Origin: Arthrobacter agilis
Lineage (GTDB): Bacteria > Actinomycetota > Actinomycetes > Actinomycetales > Micrococcaceae
DNA: 64,000 nt
Assembly: GCF_006494655.1 (NCBI RefSeq)
Contig: NZ_VHIM01000001.1
Location: 553,266 to 617,265, forward strand
Direction: 5' to 3'
Shown here: positions 54,645 through 63,934 of the stretch, one piece after another
Layout of the letters: every line of letters starts with the position of its first letter
Position numbering within the stretch: the first letter of the stretch is position 1
Translations under genes and position numbers: made by a program
The notes under the pieces: model-generated
What the model was told of the DNA's origin: nothing
The model's database searches: none
What the model saw: only the letters and a program-made list of their open reading frames with translations

Positions 54645-54845
54645 ATGACTGTCCTGCAGCTAGCTCTCGTCATCGGCGCCGGCATCGCCGTCTGGCTCCT
54701 CGCCGTCGTGCTGATCGTGGTCTGGGTGATGGGCATGAGCCGGAACACGGCGGTGGACGAGGAGAAATTCCGCCGTGATCTCCAGCGGGACAGAGCACGG
54801 GCGGCGCGCAAGGCGGCCGAGAAGGCGGACCGCACCTCGGCCTGA
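54645..54845 (+). CDS. Small single-span membrane protein
   Basis: A 66-residue protein with one long hydrophobic segment at residues 5-30 (QLALVIGAGIAVWLLAVVLIVVWVM), then a basic, Ala/Arg-rich cytoplasmic helix (FRRDLQRDRARAARKAAEKADRT). GAGAGGAG lies 5 nt before the ATG. No family recognised. It is 98 bp after the MFS gene. Confidence 0.65.
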   Translation: MTVLQLALVIGAGIAVWLLAVVLIVVWVMGMSRNTAVDEEKFRRDLQRDRARAARKAAEKADRTSA

Positions 54846-54917
54846 GACCGCTGTGGCCTGAGGTTGCCGACGTGCCGGGTGCGGGCGTCCAGCGGCGGAC
54901 GGACCGCGTCGGGATCG

Positions 54918-54994
54918 TGGAGCCCCCTGTCGGATTCGAACCGACGACCCCCGCTTTACAAGAGCGGTGCTCTGGCCAACTGAGCTAAGGAGGC
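54918..54994 (-). tRNA. tRNA-Thr (anticodon TGT)
   Basis: On the minus strand: acceptor GCCTCCT pairs with AGGGGGC (one wobble), discriminator T, and CCA is encoded. The D stem is GCTC/GAGC; the anticodon loop CTTGTAA gives TGT, reading ACA. The T arm is GTCGG TTCGAAT CCGAC. Confidence 0.93.
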
Positions 54995-55086
54995 GTGCTG
55001 GCCCGGCCAGCCGGCGCCGGCCGTCCCCCATGCGGAGGTACGGCGAGCGCACACCAAGGTTAGCCCAGCACCGGCACTGCGGGAAA

Positions 55087-55947
55087 TCAGCCCTGCGCGT
55101 CCAGCTGCTCCTGGACCGCCGTGTCGAAGTCGGCGACGGCGTCGGGCACCAGTGCGCCGTCGACATAGACGGTCGGCGTGCCGCCGACCGCCGCTGCCTG
55201 GGCTGCTGCCGTCGTGTACTTGACGAACGGTCGGTAGGTGCCGTCCTCCACGCAGGCTGAGATGTCCCCCGCGCCCGCTTCGTCGGCGAGCGCCACCAGC
55301 CCCTCGTCGTCGAGCTCGCCCTGCTCGTAGTGCGCGAACAGCCGCTGGTTGAAGTCGAGGTAGGCGCCGGGAGCGGAGTCGGCCACGCAGGCCGCGGCAT
55401 TGGCACCCCGCGATGAGTAGTCGGTGCGGCTGGCGCGATCGAGGAAGGCGACCGTGCGGTACTCGAAGGTGATCTCACCGGCGTCGAGCCACGCGCCGAT
55501 CCGGTCGGCATGCTGCGCCTCGAAGTCCGCGCAGTGCACGCAGTTGACGTCGACGTACGCGACCACCTGCAGGGGCCCACTGGACACCTGGGTGATCCCG
55601 TCCGGCACCGTCCCCTCCGCCGCGGGCTCGGCAGGCAGGGACGCGGTATCCACCGAATCCGTGCCGGTGGGGGCCGTCTGCGTGGTGGACAGCAGGGTCA
55701 CGCCGCCCTGGGCGTTGCCGCCTTGCGGCGCGGGCCCGGCGTCGGGGATCTGGCCGCGCACGTTGTTGACCACCACGACAGCGATCAGGGCGACGACGAT
55801 CAGGGCCGCCAGGACGACACCCCACTTGGCGAGCAGTCCGTGACGGCGCTCCCTGCGCTGCTGCTCCTCGCGTGCGGCCTTCTCGCGGTCGCGGGCTGCT
55901 GCAGTACGTTCTGCTTTCGTCGGCTTGCGTGCGGGAGCGGGCGCCAT
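55087..55947 (-). CDS. Membrane-anchored DsbA-like thiol oxidoreductase
   Basis: A 286-residue thioredoxin-fold protein (Thioredoxin_4/DsbA family). A basic N-terminus (residues 1-38) leads to one membrane helix at about 41-62 (WGVVLAALIVVALIAVVVV) and a linker. The active site CVHC is at residues 136-139 (VDVNCVHCADFE) and the cis-proline loop is GGTPTVYVDG. It probably makes or isomerises disulfides in secreted proteins. Two further cysteines (AAACVAD and SACVED) match the common structural pair. The upstream neighbour is otsA on the other strand. Confidence 0.9.
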   Translation of the reverse strand: MAPAPARKPTKAERTAAARDREKAAREEQQRRERRHGLLAKWGVVLAALIVVALIAVVVVNNVRGQIPDAGPAPQGGNAQGGVTLLSTTQTAPTGTDSVDTASLPAEPAAEGTVPDGITQVSSGPLQVVAYVDVNCVHCADFEAQHADRIGAWLDAGEITFEYRTVAFLDRASRTDYSSRGANAAACVADSAPGAYLDFNQRLFAHYEQGELDDEGLVALADEAGAGDISACVEDGTYRPFVKYTTAAAQAAAVGGTPTVYVDGALVPDAVADFDTAVQEQLDAQG

Positions 55948-56074
55948 CGGTCCTCTTCGTCGGCTGTACGGGGGCCCAGTGTATCGATCCGACCTGCGCG
56001 ATCCCCACGCGGCCCCACTCCCACCCGGTGACGGCGCGACCGGCTAGAGTCGGGAGCGAGACCCCACTACTGCG

Positions 56075-57574
56075 ATGGAGCCAGTTTTGAGCGCAGCACA
56101 GCCTTCCACCACGCCCGGCGTGAAGTCCTCCTTCTCCGCGGACGGCTCCTTCGGGGACTTCGACTTCATCGTGGTCTCCAACCGGCTCGCCGTGGACCGC
56201 GTGGTCGACGAGCACGGCGAGAGTTCCTGGCGGCGCTCGCCCGGCGGGCTGGTGACCGCCCTGGCCCCGGTGATGGCGAAGGCCGACGGCGCCTGGGTGG
56301 GCTGGCACGGCGCCCCCGACGAGACACTCGAACCCTTCGACGAGGCGAACATGCGCCTCGTCCCGGTCCCTCTGAGCGCGGAGGAGGTGGAGCTGTACTA
56401 CGAGGGCTTCTCGAACGCGACCCTCTGGCCGCTGTACCACGACGTCATCGCTTCCCCCGAGTTCCACCGCACCTGGTGGGACTCCTACCGCAGGGTCAAC
56501 GAACGCTTCGCGCAGGCGACGGCGTCCGTTGCTGCGGAGGGCGCGACGGTCTGGGTGCAGGACTACCAGCTGCAGCTGGTCCCCAAGATGCTGCGGCAGG
56601 CGCGACCGGACCTCAAGATCGGCTTCTTCAACCACATCCCGTTCCCTCCGCTGGAGATCTACGCGCAACTCCCCTGGCGGCGACAGGTCATCGAGGGTCT
56701 CCTCGGAGCCGACCTCATCGGCTTCCAGCGTCCGAGCGATGCGAGCAACTTCCTGCGCTGCGTCCGCCGCTTCAAGGGCTACACCATCAAGGCGCAGCAG
56801 GTGCAGGTCCCTGAGGGCGACGACGGCGTCCCCGCGTACGCCTCCCGTGCCGAGGCGTTCCCCATCTCGATCGACACGGCGTCGATCACGGAACTCGCGC
56901 AGCGCCCGGACGTGATCGAGCGGTCCCGGGAGATCCGGCGGGAGCTGGGCGATCCTCAGCACATCCTGCTCGGTGTCGACCGCCTGGACTACACCAAGGG
57001 CATCGGTCACCGGCTCAAGGCCTACGGTGAACTGCTGGAGGACGGCGCCATCACGGTCGAGGACGCCGCTCTCATCCAGGTCGCGAGCCCGAGCCGCGAG
57101 CGCGTGGAGCAGTACCGCATTCTTCGGGAGGACATCGAGGGCGCGGTCGGCCGGATCAACGGCACGCACGACACCATGAAGAACACGGCGATCCGCTATC
57201 TGCACCACAGCTACCCGGTCGAGGAGATGGTGGCCCTGTATCTGGCCGCCGATGTCATGCTGGTCACCGCCCTGCGGGACGGCATGAACCTCGTCGCCAA
57301 GGAGTACGTGGCGGCCCGCACCGGCAACACGGGCATGCTGGTCCTCAGCGAGTTCGCGGGTGCCGCCGACACCCTGCGCCAGGCGATCCTCGTCAACCCG
57401 CACGACATCGACGGACTGAAGAGCGCCATCGTCTCGGCGATCTCCATGCCGAAGACCGAGGCCATGCGGCGCATGCGGCTTATGCGGCGCCAGGTGGTCC
57501 ACAACGACGTCGAGCGCTGGTCCCAGGCCTTCCTCAACGCACTGCACGCGGGAAGCCCCGAGCATGGCGCTTAA
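56075..57574 (+). CDS. otsA: Alpha,alpha-trehalose-phosphate synthase (UDP-forming)
   Basis: A 499-residue GT20 glycosyltransferase that makes trehalose-6-phosphate from UDP-glucose and glucose-6-phosphate. VVSNRLAVDRVV, RSPGGLVTALAPVM (N-loop), WVQDYQLQLVPKMLR, FFNHIPFPPLEIYAQLPWR, VDRLDYTKGIGHRLKAY and ALRDGMNLVAKEYVAA are all present. ATG 56075 is the likely start, with TTG 56087 as an alternative. Its end overlaps otsB by 11 nt. Trehalose protects cells against desiccation, cold and osmotic stress. Confidence 0.95.
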   Translation: MEPVLSAAQPSTTPGVKSSFSADGSFGDFDFIVVSNRLAVDRVVDEHGESSWRRSPGGLVTALAPVMAKADGAWVGWHGAPDETLEPFDEANMRLVPVPLSAEEVELYYEGFSNATLWPLYHDVIASPEFHRTWWDSYRRVNERFAQATASVAAEGATVWVQDYQLQLVPKMLRQARPDLKIGFFNHIPFPPLEIYAQLPWRRQVIEGLLGADLIGFQRPSDASNFLRCVRRFKGYTIKAQQVQVPEGDDGVPAYASRAEAFPISIDTASITELAQRPDVIERSREIRRELGDPQHILLGVDRLDYTKGIGHRLKAYGELLEDGAITVEDAALIQVASPSRERVEQYRILREDIEGAVGRINGTHDTMKNTAIRYLHHSYPVEEMVALYLAADVMLVTALRDGMNLVAKEYVAARTGNTGMLVLSEFAGAADTLRQAILVNPHDIDGLKSAIVSAISMPKTEAMRRMRLMRRQVVHNDVERWSQAFLNALHAGSPEHGA

Positions 57575-58346
57575 TCCGGACCTGCGCGCGGCCCTCGCGA
57601 CACTCGCCGCCACGCCCCACCTGCTGGTCGCCCTCGACTTCGACGGGACGCTCGCCCCGCTGGTCGAACGCGCCGAGGACGCGCGGGCCCTCCCTGCGTC
57701 GGGTACCGCCCTGCGGGCCCTCGCCGCGCTTCCCGGCACCACGACGGCGCTGATCTCCGGCCGCGCCCTCGACAGCCTGCGGGTGGTGGCCGAACCGCCC
57801 GAGGACATGATGATGATCGGCAGCCACGGGGCGGAGACCTGGACCGGGCCGGACGGCGCTCCCCTCGCCCTGACGCCGGAGCAGGCCGGGTTGCTGGCGC
57901 GCGCCGTCGACGTCGTCGAGCGCACGATCGCGGCCCACCCGGGCACCCGGATCGAGTTCAAGCCCGCCGGGGTCGTCCTCCATACGAGAACGGCGACCGA
58001 CGACGTCGCCGACTCGGCGGTGGCAGCAGCACGTGCGGGCCTCGAAGACCTCGCCGACCTCAGCATCACCGACGGCAAACGCGTCCTCGAGATCTCCGTC
58101 ATCAAGGCGGACAAAGGCCAGGGACTGGCCCTCCTCCGCGAGACCACGGGCGCCACGGCGGTCCTTTTCGCGGGCGACGACGTCACCGACGAACATGCGC
58201 TCCGGACGCTCCTCCCGGACGACGTCGGCATCCGGGTTGGTCCGGGAGGGACCGCCGCCCGGTTCACCGTGGCCTCCCCGGAGGACTTCTCGGAGGTGCT
58301 CTCCGAACTGGTCTCGCTCCGCACCCAGGTGCACCCCGCAAACTAA
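57564..58346 (+). CDS. otsB: Trehalose-6-phosphatase
   Basis: A 260-residue HAD-family phosphatase that completes trehalose synthesis. Nucleophile Asp25 and general acid Asp27 are in VALDFDGTLAPL; ALISGRALDSL is motif 2; DKGQGLALLRE contains the lysine; FAGDDVTDEHALRTL is the metal-binding motif 4. It overlaps otsA by 11 nt, so the two are translationally coupled. Length is normal. Confidence 0.94.
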   Translation: MALNPDLRAALATLAATPHLLVALDFDGTLAPLVERAEDARALPASGTALRALAALPGTTTALISGRALDSLRVVAEPPEDMMMIGSHGAETWTGPDGAPLALTPEQAGLLARAVDVVERTIAAHPGTRIEFKPAGVVLHTRTATDDVADSAVAAARAGLEDLADLSITDGKRVLEISVIKADKGQGLALLRETTGATAVLFAGDDVTDEHALRTLLPDDVGIRVGPGGTAARFTVASPEDFSEVLSELVSLRTQVHPAN

Positions 58347-58436
58347 CGTGTCATACTACGGGGGCGTGACCAACGTCACCGGTACTGCTGATCGGCCACG
58401 CGAACAACTGAATATTTTCCATTCACTACGGATCGT

Positions 58437-58454
58437 CGGGCACGTACCTGCCCG
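58437..58454 (+). ncRNA. Hairpin in msiK-type leader (possible msiK RNA motif)
   Basis: CGGGCA, loop CGTACC, TGCCCG: a 6-bp hairpin 4 nt before AAAAGGA, the ribosome binding site of the ATPase gene. A conserved leader structure of msiK genes (msiK RNA motif) is known in actinobacteria; this may be that element, but I cannot verify the consensus. Confidence 0.35.
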
Positions 58455-58472
58455 TGAAAAGGAATCAACACC

Positions 58473-59561
<1,089 letters not shown>

Positions 59562-59585
59562 CCCCACTCGGGTTCAGCACCACGC

Positions 59586-59646
59586 ACGACGACGGTGGCG
59601 TCCACCGGGCATCCTCTGGAAGCCTGGCGGGCGCCACCGTCGTCGT
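59586..59646 (+). terminator. Terminator after the msiK-type gene
   Basis: A perfect 15-bp stem, ACGACGACGGTGGCG (59586-59600) with 59632-59646, and a 31-nt loop that holds a weaker inner pairing. TT follows. It lies 24 bp past the stop codon. Confidence 0.7.
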
Positions 59647-59702
59647 TGACGGCATCTACCCTTGATGCAGGCCCCTTCCCGCCCCGACCCGGAGGCAGCA
59701 CG

Positions 59703-61064
59703 ATGACCGAGACCTCGAACGCACAGTGGCATGACGAGCCGACCGACTACGACCAGGCGGGCAAGCTCCCGCGGATGCGCCCTGCCTCCGCCGAGAGCCC
59801 GAGCTTCGGCTCGCTGAACATCACGGCGGCGGCCACCGACCCCGAACTGCTGGATCTTCCCTGGCACGTGGCGCTGGAGCAGTGGCCCGCGAGCGCCCTC
59901 GCCGCTCTTCCCCGCGGCATCTCCCGGCACATCGTGCGCTTCGCGCACCTGGGCGGCTCGGTGATCGCCGTCAAGGAGACCAGCGAGCACATCGCCCGCC
60001 ACGAGTACCACATGCTGCGCAAGCTGCAGCGGCTGGATGTGCCCTGCGTCGAACCGGTCGCCGTCATCTCCGGACGCACCACACAGGACGGCGAGGAACT
60101 CGACCCCGTGCTCGTCACCCGGCACCTGAAGTTTTCTCTGCCCTACCGCGCGCTCTTCTCCCAGACACTTCGCCGCGACACGCTCACCCGCCTGATCGAT
60201 GCGCAGGCACTCCTCCTCGTACGCCTCCACCTCATCGGCTTCTACTGGGGGGACGTCTCGCTCTCCAACACCCTGTTCCGCCGTGACGCGGGATCCTTCG
60301 CCGCGTACCTCGTCGACGCGGAGACCGGCGAGCTGTACCCGGAACTCTCGACCGGGCAGCGCGAGTACGATCTCGAGATCGCCCGTGTGAACATCGCCGG
60401 CGAGCTGATGGACCTCGCCGAGGGCGGACTGATCGAGGAGAAGGTCGACCCCCTCGCGACCAGTGAGCTGATCATGGACAGCTACCGCAGGCTGTGGATG
60501 GAGCTGACGGAGAAGGAGTCCTTCGAGCTCGGGGAACGCTGGCGCGTCAGCGCCCGCATCCGCCGCCTCAACGAACTCGGCTTCGACGTCGAGGAGTACG
60601 TGATCAAGACGGCGGCAAACGGCACGCAGATCCAGCTCCAGCCGAAGGTGGTCGACGCCGGGCACCACAGCCGCAGACTGCTGCGGCTGACCGGGCTCGA
60701 CGCCCAGGAGAACCAGGCCCGCCGCCTGCTCAACGACATGGACGCCTACCGCGCGGACAACAATCCGACGCTCGACGAGGAGTTCAGTGCCCACCTGTGG
60801 GTGAACGAGGTATTCGAACCGATCGTGCGCGCCGTGCCGCGCGAACTGAGTGGGAAACTCGAACCCGCCGAGGTGGTGCACGAGGTCCTGGAGCACCGCT
60901 GGTACATGTCCGAGCGTGAGGACCGGAACGTGCCGATGGCCGAAGCCGTGCAGTCCTACCTCGACAACGAGCTGCGGCACCGCCGTGACGAGGCGGAGAT
61001 CATGCTGACGGCCGATTCCAGGACCATCGGCATCGATGAGGACTCGGAGTACGGCGACAACTAG
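59703..61064 (+). CDS. DUF4032 family protein, kinase-like fold candidate
   Basis: A 453-residue soluble protein of the DUF4032 family. The N-terminal domain has kinase-like features: GGSVIAVKETSEHIARHEYHMLRKL (lysine and glutamate), LLLVRLHLIGFYWGDVSLSNTLF resembling the HGDxxxxN catalytic loop but with WGDVSLSN, and AYLVDAETGEL in the DFG position. The C-terminal DUF4032 region (ESFELGERWRVSARIRRLNELGFDVEEY) follows. An enzyme phosphorylating a small molecule is plausible but unproved. GGAGG lies 8 nt before the ATG. A terminator follows the gene. Confidence 0.85.
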   Translation: MTETSNAQWHDEPTDYDQAGKLPRMRPASAESPSFGSLNITAAATDPELLDLPWHVALEQWPASALAALPRGISRHIVRFAHLGGSVIAVKETSEHIARHEYHMLRKLQRLDVPCVEPVAVISGRTTQDGEELDPVLVTRHLKFSLPYRALFSQTLRRDTLTRLIDAQALLLVRLHLIGFYWGDVSLSNTLFRRDAGSFAAYLVDAETGELYPELSTGQREYDLEIARVNIAGELMDLAEGGLIEEKVDPLATSELIMDSYRRLWMELTEKESFELGERWRVSARIRRLNELGFDVEEYVIKTAANGTQIQLQPKVVDAGHHSRRLLRLTGLDAQENQARRLLNDMDAYRADNNPTLDEEFSAHLWVNEVFEPIVRAVPRELSGKLEPAEVVHEVLEHRWYMSEREDRNVPMAEAVQSYLDNELRHRRDEAEIMLTADSRTIGIDEDSEYGDN

Positions 61065-61075
61065 TCCGCCATGAC

Positions 61076-61108
61076 GAAGGGCCGACAGCCATCGGCTGCC
61101 GGCCCTTC
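61076..61108. terminator. Terminator between DUF4032 and DUF4190 genes
   Basis: A 15-bp stem GAAGGGCCGACAGCC (61076-61090) with 61094-61108, one G-T pair, 3-nt loop. The stem reads AAGGG at one side and CCCTTC at the other, serving convergent genes. Confidence 0.75.
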
Positions 61109-61120
61109 AGTTCGTGCCGA

Positions 61121-61738
61121 TCAGGGGCAGGTAACCGTCTGCCCCTGGACGGTGACAGTCCCACCGGAGGCGACACCTTCGCACGCTTGAGCCACTTCCT
61201 GGATGAGTGGAGCGGCCGCAGCGATGAGCCCGACAATGAGGATCAGGCCGATCGTGAAGAGAACACCGATGATGATGCCGGCGAGGGCGAACCCGTTGCC
61301 CATCCTGGCCTTCCGCGACTTCACGAACGCCACGATGCTAATGATCAGACCCACCGGCGCGATCACGATGGCGAGGATGAAGCCTACGATTCCGAGCGTT
61401 CTCCCGGGGTTCTCCGCGACCTGTCCCTGGTAACCCTGATTGCCCGGGTAGTTGTTGCCGCCCTGGTGACCGTATGGGGACTGCGACTGCTGGCCGTACG
61501 GCGATGCGCTCTGCTGGCCGTACTGCGGCTGGCTCTGACCGTCGGGCAAGCTCTGACCGTACTGCGGCTGGCTCTGACCGTCGGGCAAGCTCTGGCCGTA
61601 CTGCGGCTGGCTCTGACCGTCGGGCAAGCTCTGACCGTACTGCGGCTGGCTCTGACCGTCGGGCGAGTTCTGGCCGTACTGCGGCTGGTTCTGGCCGTCG
61701 GGCGACCCGCCCTGCGATCCTGGATTGTTGTCAGACAT
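61121..61738 (-). CDS. DUF4190 membrane protein with Gln-rich tandem repeats
   Basis: A 205-residue protein. Residues 1-105 are a Gln/Pro/Tyr/Gly/Ser-rich disordered region with four to five copies of a 13-residue unit (LPDGQSQPQYGQS). The C-terminal half has two membrane helices (ILAIVIAPVGLIISIVAFVKS and LAGIIIGVLFTIGLILIVGLIAAAAP) around the conserved KARMGNGFALAG loop of DUF4190, then a short extracellular tail with two cysteines. GGGGAG lies 4 nt before the ATG. The domain layout parallels the TM2 protein at 33812, which also pairs a Gln/Pro/Tyr repeat with two helices. Function unknown. Confidence 0.85.
   Translation of the reverse strand: MSDNNPGSQGGSPDGQNQPQYGQNSPDGQSQPQYGQSLPDGQSQPQYGQSLPDGQSQPQYGQSLPDGQSQPQYGQQSASPYGQQSQSPYGHQGGNNYPGNQGYQGQVAENPGRTLGIVGFILAIVIAPVGLIISIVAFVKSRKARMGNGFALAGIIIGVLFTIGLILIVGLIAAAAPLIQEVAQACEGVASGGTVTVQGQTVTCP
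61514..61703 (-). repeat. 39-bp tandem repeat array within the DUF4190 gene
   Basis: CTGACCGTCGGGCAAG recurs at 61535, 61574 and 61613 exactly, with diverged copies at 61652 and 61691; the period is 39 bp, equal to 13 codons. Copy number is likely to change by recombination without breaking the frame. Confidence 0.9.
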
Positions 61739-61837
61739 GGCGCTCCCCATCGTGGTGGTGGAAGTGCCGGTAGATCCGGCAGTTTCCAGAACATTATCAT
61801 CGGGCAGAGGAGGCCTCCTGGCACTCCCGGACAACGA

Positions 61838-63205
61838 TCAGGAGACGATGGCTTTTCCAGGGTTGAGGATATCGAGCGGGTCGAACACCTGCTTGATCCG
61901 GCGCTGCAGGTCGAGGACCTCGACAGCCTGCTCCCAGCCCAGCCACCGTCGCTTGTACTGTCCCACGCCGTGTTCACCCGTGATGGTGCCACCGAGAGCA
62001 AGCGCCGAGCGGACTGATTCATCGAGGGCCTGCTCGAGACGTTCCTCGGCCTGCGGACCGTCACTCCGCTGCACCCAGAACGTGGGATGCAGATTGCCGT
62101 CCCCAGCGTGAGCGACCACCTTCAGGTGGACGCCGTGCCGCGCGGCCATCGTTTCCAGCGCCGCAACGTAGTGGACGAGCTGCGACTTGGGCACCGCCAC
62201 ATCCTCGCCGACCCTATAGACGTCCTCGACCGCGTCCCCCCGGCTGTGGCGACGGAGGTCCACCAGTCGGTCGGCCTCCTCCGATCCCTCGTCGCTGACC
62301 TGAGCCCCGAGCCCCACGAGGACGTCGCGGATGGCCTGGGCCTCCGCAGCAGCACCGAAGCCATCCGTCTGAACGAGCAACAGCGATCCGCCGTGCGACC
62401 GCAGATCGGAGCCGTGTGCGCCGTCGAGCGCTTCGAGCGTCCTGCCGTCGAGAAGCTCGAGGATGGCCGGTTGGACCCGTGCCCGCCCGATCGCGAGCAC
62501 ACCCGCCGCCGCCTGCGGGAAATCATCGAAGTAGGCTGCGAGCGTGCGAATGTCCCGCGGCAGGTACCGCAGGCGGACGGTGATGCCGACCACCACGCCG
62601 AGTGTTCCCTCCGAGCCTGTCATCAGGGCCGTGAGATCGTACCCGGCCACGCCTTTGAACGTACGGTGTCCTGTTGTGATCAGAGTGCCATCGGCAAGCA
62701 CCACCTCCAGGGCGAGCACCGAGTCACGCGTGACGCCGTACTTCGCACACCGCAATCCTCCGGCGTTCGTGGCTACGTTCCCTCCGATGGTCGACCATCG
62801 GTAGCTCGCCGGATCCGGTGCGTACATGAGCCCGTACTCCGCGACCGCAGCGTTCAGGTCCGCGTTGACAACTCCCGGCTCGACCACAGCCGTCTCATCG
62901 TCCGGATCGACCGAGATGATGCGATTCAACCGCTCGAGAGAGAGGATCACGCTGCCCGGAGTGGCGTTGGCCCCTCCCGACAGTCCCGATCCAGCCCCGC
63001 GGGTGACGATCGAAACACGGTGTGCCGTCGCCCACCGCAGGACGGCCTGCACCTCGTCGACAGAGCGTGGGCGCACAACTGCCACGGGACTCACCGTTTC
63101 GACGACGGGCCCCTGATCCTGCGAATACATCGCCAGATCCTCCTGGCTGGTCGAAACCGCTCCGGGATGTGCCTCGCTCAGCACGGCGAGGGCCTCCGCC
63201 TGCAT
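61838..63205 (-). CDS. FAD-linked oxidase, GlcD/D-lactate dehydrogenase type
   Basis: A 455-residue flavoprotein oxidising a 2-hydroxy acid such as glycolate or D-lactate. The FAD-binding domain has RPRSVDEVQAVLRWA, RGAGSGLSGGANATPGSVIL, DPASYRWSTIGGNVATNAGGLRCAKYGVTRD and GSEGTLGVVVGI. The C-terminal oxidase domain ends GTITGEHGVGQYKRRWLGWEQ and RRIKQVFDPLDILNPGKAI. Start is ATG 63205, sharing one base with the upstream stop codon (TGATG), so it is coupled to the SRPBCC gene. Its own substrate is not determinable. Confidence 0.92.
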   Translation of the reverse strand: MQAEALAVLSEAHPGAVSTSQEDLAMYSQDQGPVVETVSPVAVVRPRSVDEVQAVLRWATAHRVSIVTRGAGSGLSGGANATPGSVILSLERLNRIISVDPDDETAVVEPGVVNADLNAAVAEYGLMYAPDPASYRWSTIGGNVATNAGGLRCAKYGVTRDSVLALEVVLADGTLITTGHRTFKGVAGYDLTALMTGSEGTLGVVVGITVRLRYLPRDIRTLAAYFDDFPQAAAGVLAIGRARVQPAILELLDGRTLEALDGAHGSDLRSHGGSLLLVQTDGFGAAAEAQAIRDVLVGLGAQVSDEGSEEADRLVDLRRHSRGDAVEDVYRVGEDVAVPKSQLVHYVAALETMAARHGVHLKVVAHAGDGNLHPTFWVQRSDGPQAEERLEQALDESVRSALALGGTITGEHGVGQYKRRWLGWEQAVEVLDLQRRIKQVFDPLDILNPGKAIVS

Positions 63206-63762
63206 CACGAGCCGCCCATGAAGCGCCGATAGCGGCCCAGCGCGACGGGCCAGAATTCTTCATAGAACCGGTACAGGTCGCTGGGATCCGATTTCAGCCA
63301 GCCGCCGTGAGTGAGGACCAGCGACGTCGCGTCAGCCCCGCCCTCCTGGCGATCAATCACTGCCGCGACCTGCTCTTTGCCGTCCCGCCCCCCATCCCCG
63401 CGAGGCATCGGCCCTGCTTGCTCAGCGGGTCCCATCTCGAGGCGAACCAGCGTCATCAGATCAACTCCCACATGGCGCCAGGTCAGCTCCAGCCACTGCC
63501 CGGGGACACCGTCCGCCCTCTCCCCCCAGACATTCTCGTCGTCCTGTTCGGAAGTCTCCACGAGAGCGCTGTCCTCCAGATCGAAGAAGCTTCCTTCTCC
63601 CCATCGACTGAGCTGATCGGCGGGCCACCAGAGATGGAGATGCTCGGTGAGGCCCGCCCATGCGTGGTCCACCGGGGCGGGCACCATCACGGACGCTGTC
63701 AGTGCAGGCCGGTCAGCTGCATCGGTATCCGGCTCGGCGGGGTGGGAGAACAAGTCGCTCAT
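63205..63762 (-). CDS. SRPBCC/AHSA1-like domain protein
   Basis: A 185-residue soluble protein with the helix-grip fold of the START/SRPBCC family. SVMVPAPVDHAWAGLTEHLHLWWPADQLSRWGEGSFFDLED is the typical first half, with WL-EL...WRH and the C-terminal helix LYRFYEEFWPVALGRYRRFMGG. Such proteins bind small hydrophobic ligands or activate Hsp90; no ligand can be named. It is coupled to the GlcD-type gene. Confidence 0.8.
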   Translation of the reverse strand: MSDLFSHPAEPDTDAADRPALTASVMVPAPVDHAWAGLTEHLHLWWPADQLSRWGEGSFFDLEDSALVETSEQDDENVWGERADGVPGQWLELTWRHVGVDLMTLVRLEMGPAEQAGPMPRGDGGRDGKEQVAAVIDRQEGGADATSLVLTHGGWLKSDPSDLYRFYEEFWPVALGRYRRFMGGS

Positions 63763-63892
63763 GCACCGACCCTACCGTTGCGTGGCGGGTGTGAGTGGTT
63801 GGGGGTGCTGGTTCAGCCTCCCCGCGCTGGATTGGGTGTGGAGTGCCATCCGGGTGCTGCCGGCTCAGTGGGTGGGTGGGTGGTTAAAGGGG

Positions 63893-63924
63893 TGAGGCCC
63901 CGCACCTGGTGGTGTGGGGCCTCA
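63893..63924 (-). terminator. rRNA operon terminator
   Basis: A 14-bp stem (63893-63906 with 63911-63924, one wobble) with a TGGT loop, about 11 bp past the 5S rRNA 3' end. On the minus strand CCCCTTTAACC follows, a short T-tract. Confidence 0.8.
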
Positions 63925-63934
63925 GCCTAATGGT

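Noticed and set aside
55475..58324. Very long minus-strand ORF (949 residues) opposite otsA and otsB
   Set aside because: It is antisense to two clear enzymes with full motif sets and reads as Arg/Ser/Val-rich noise, the usual effect of high GC on the opposite strand.
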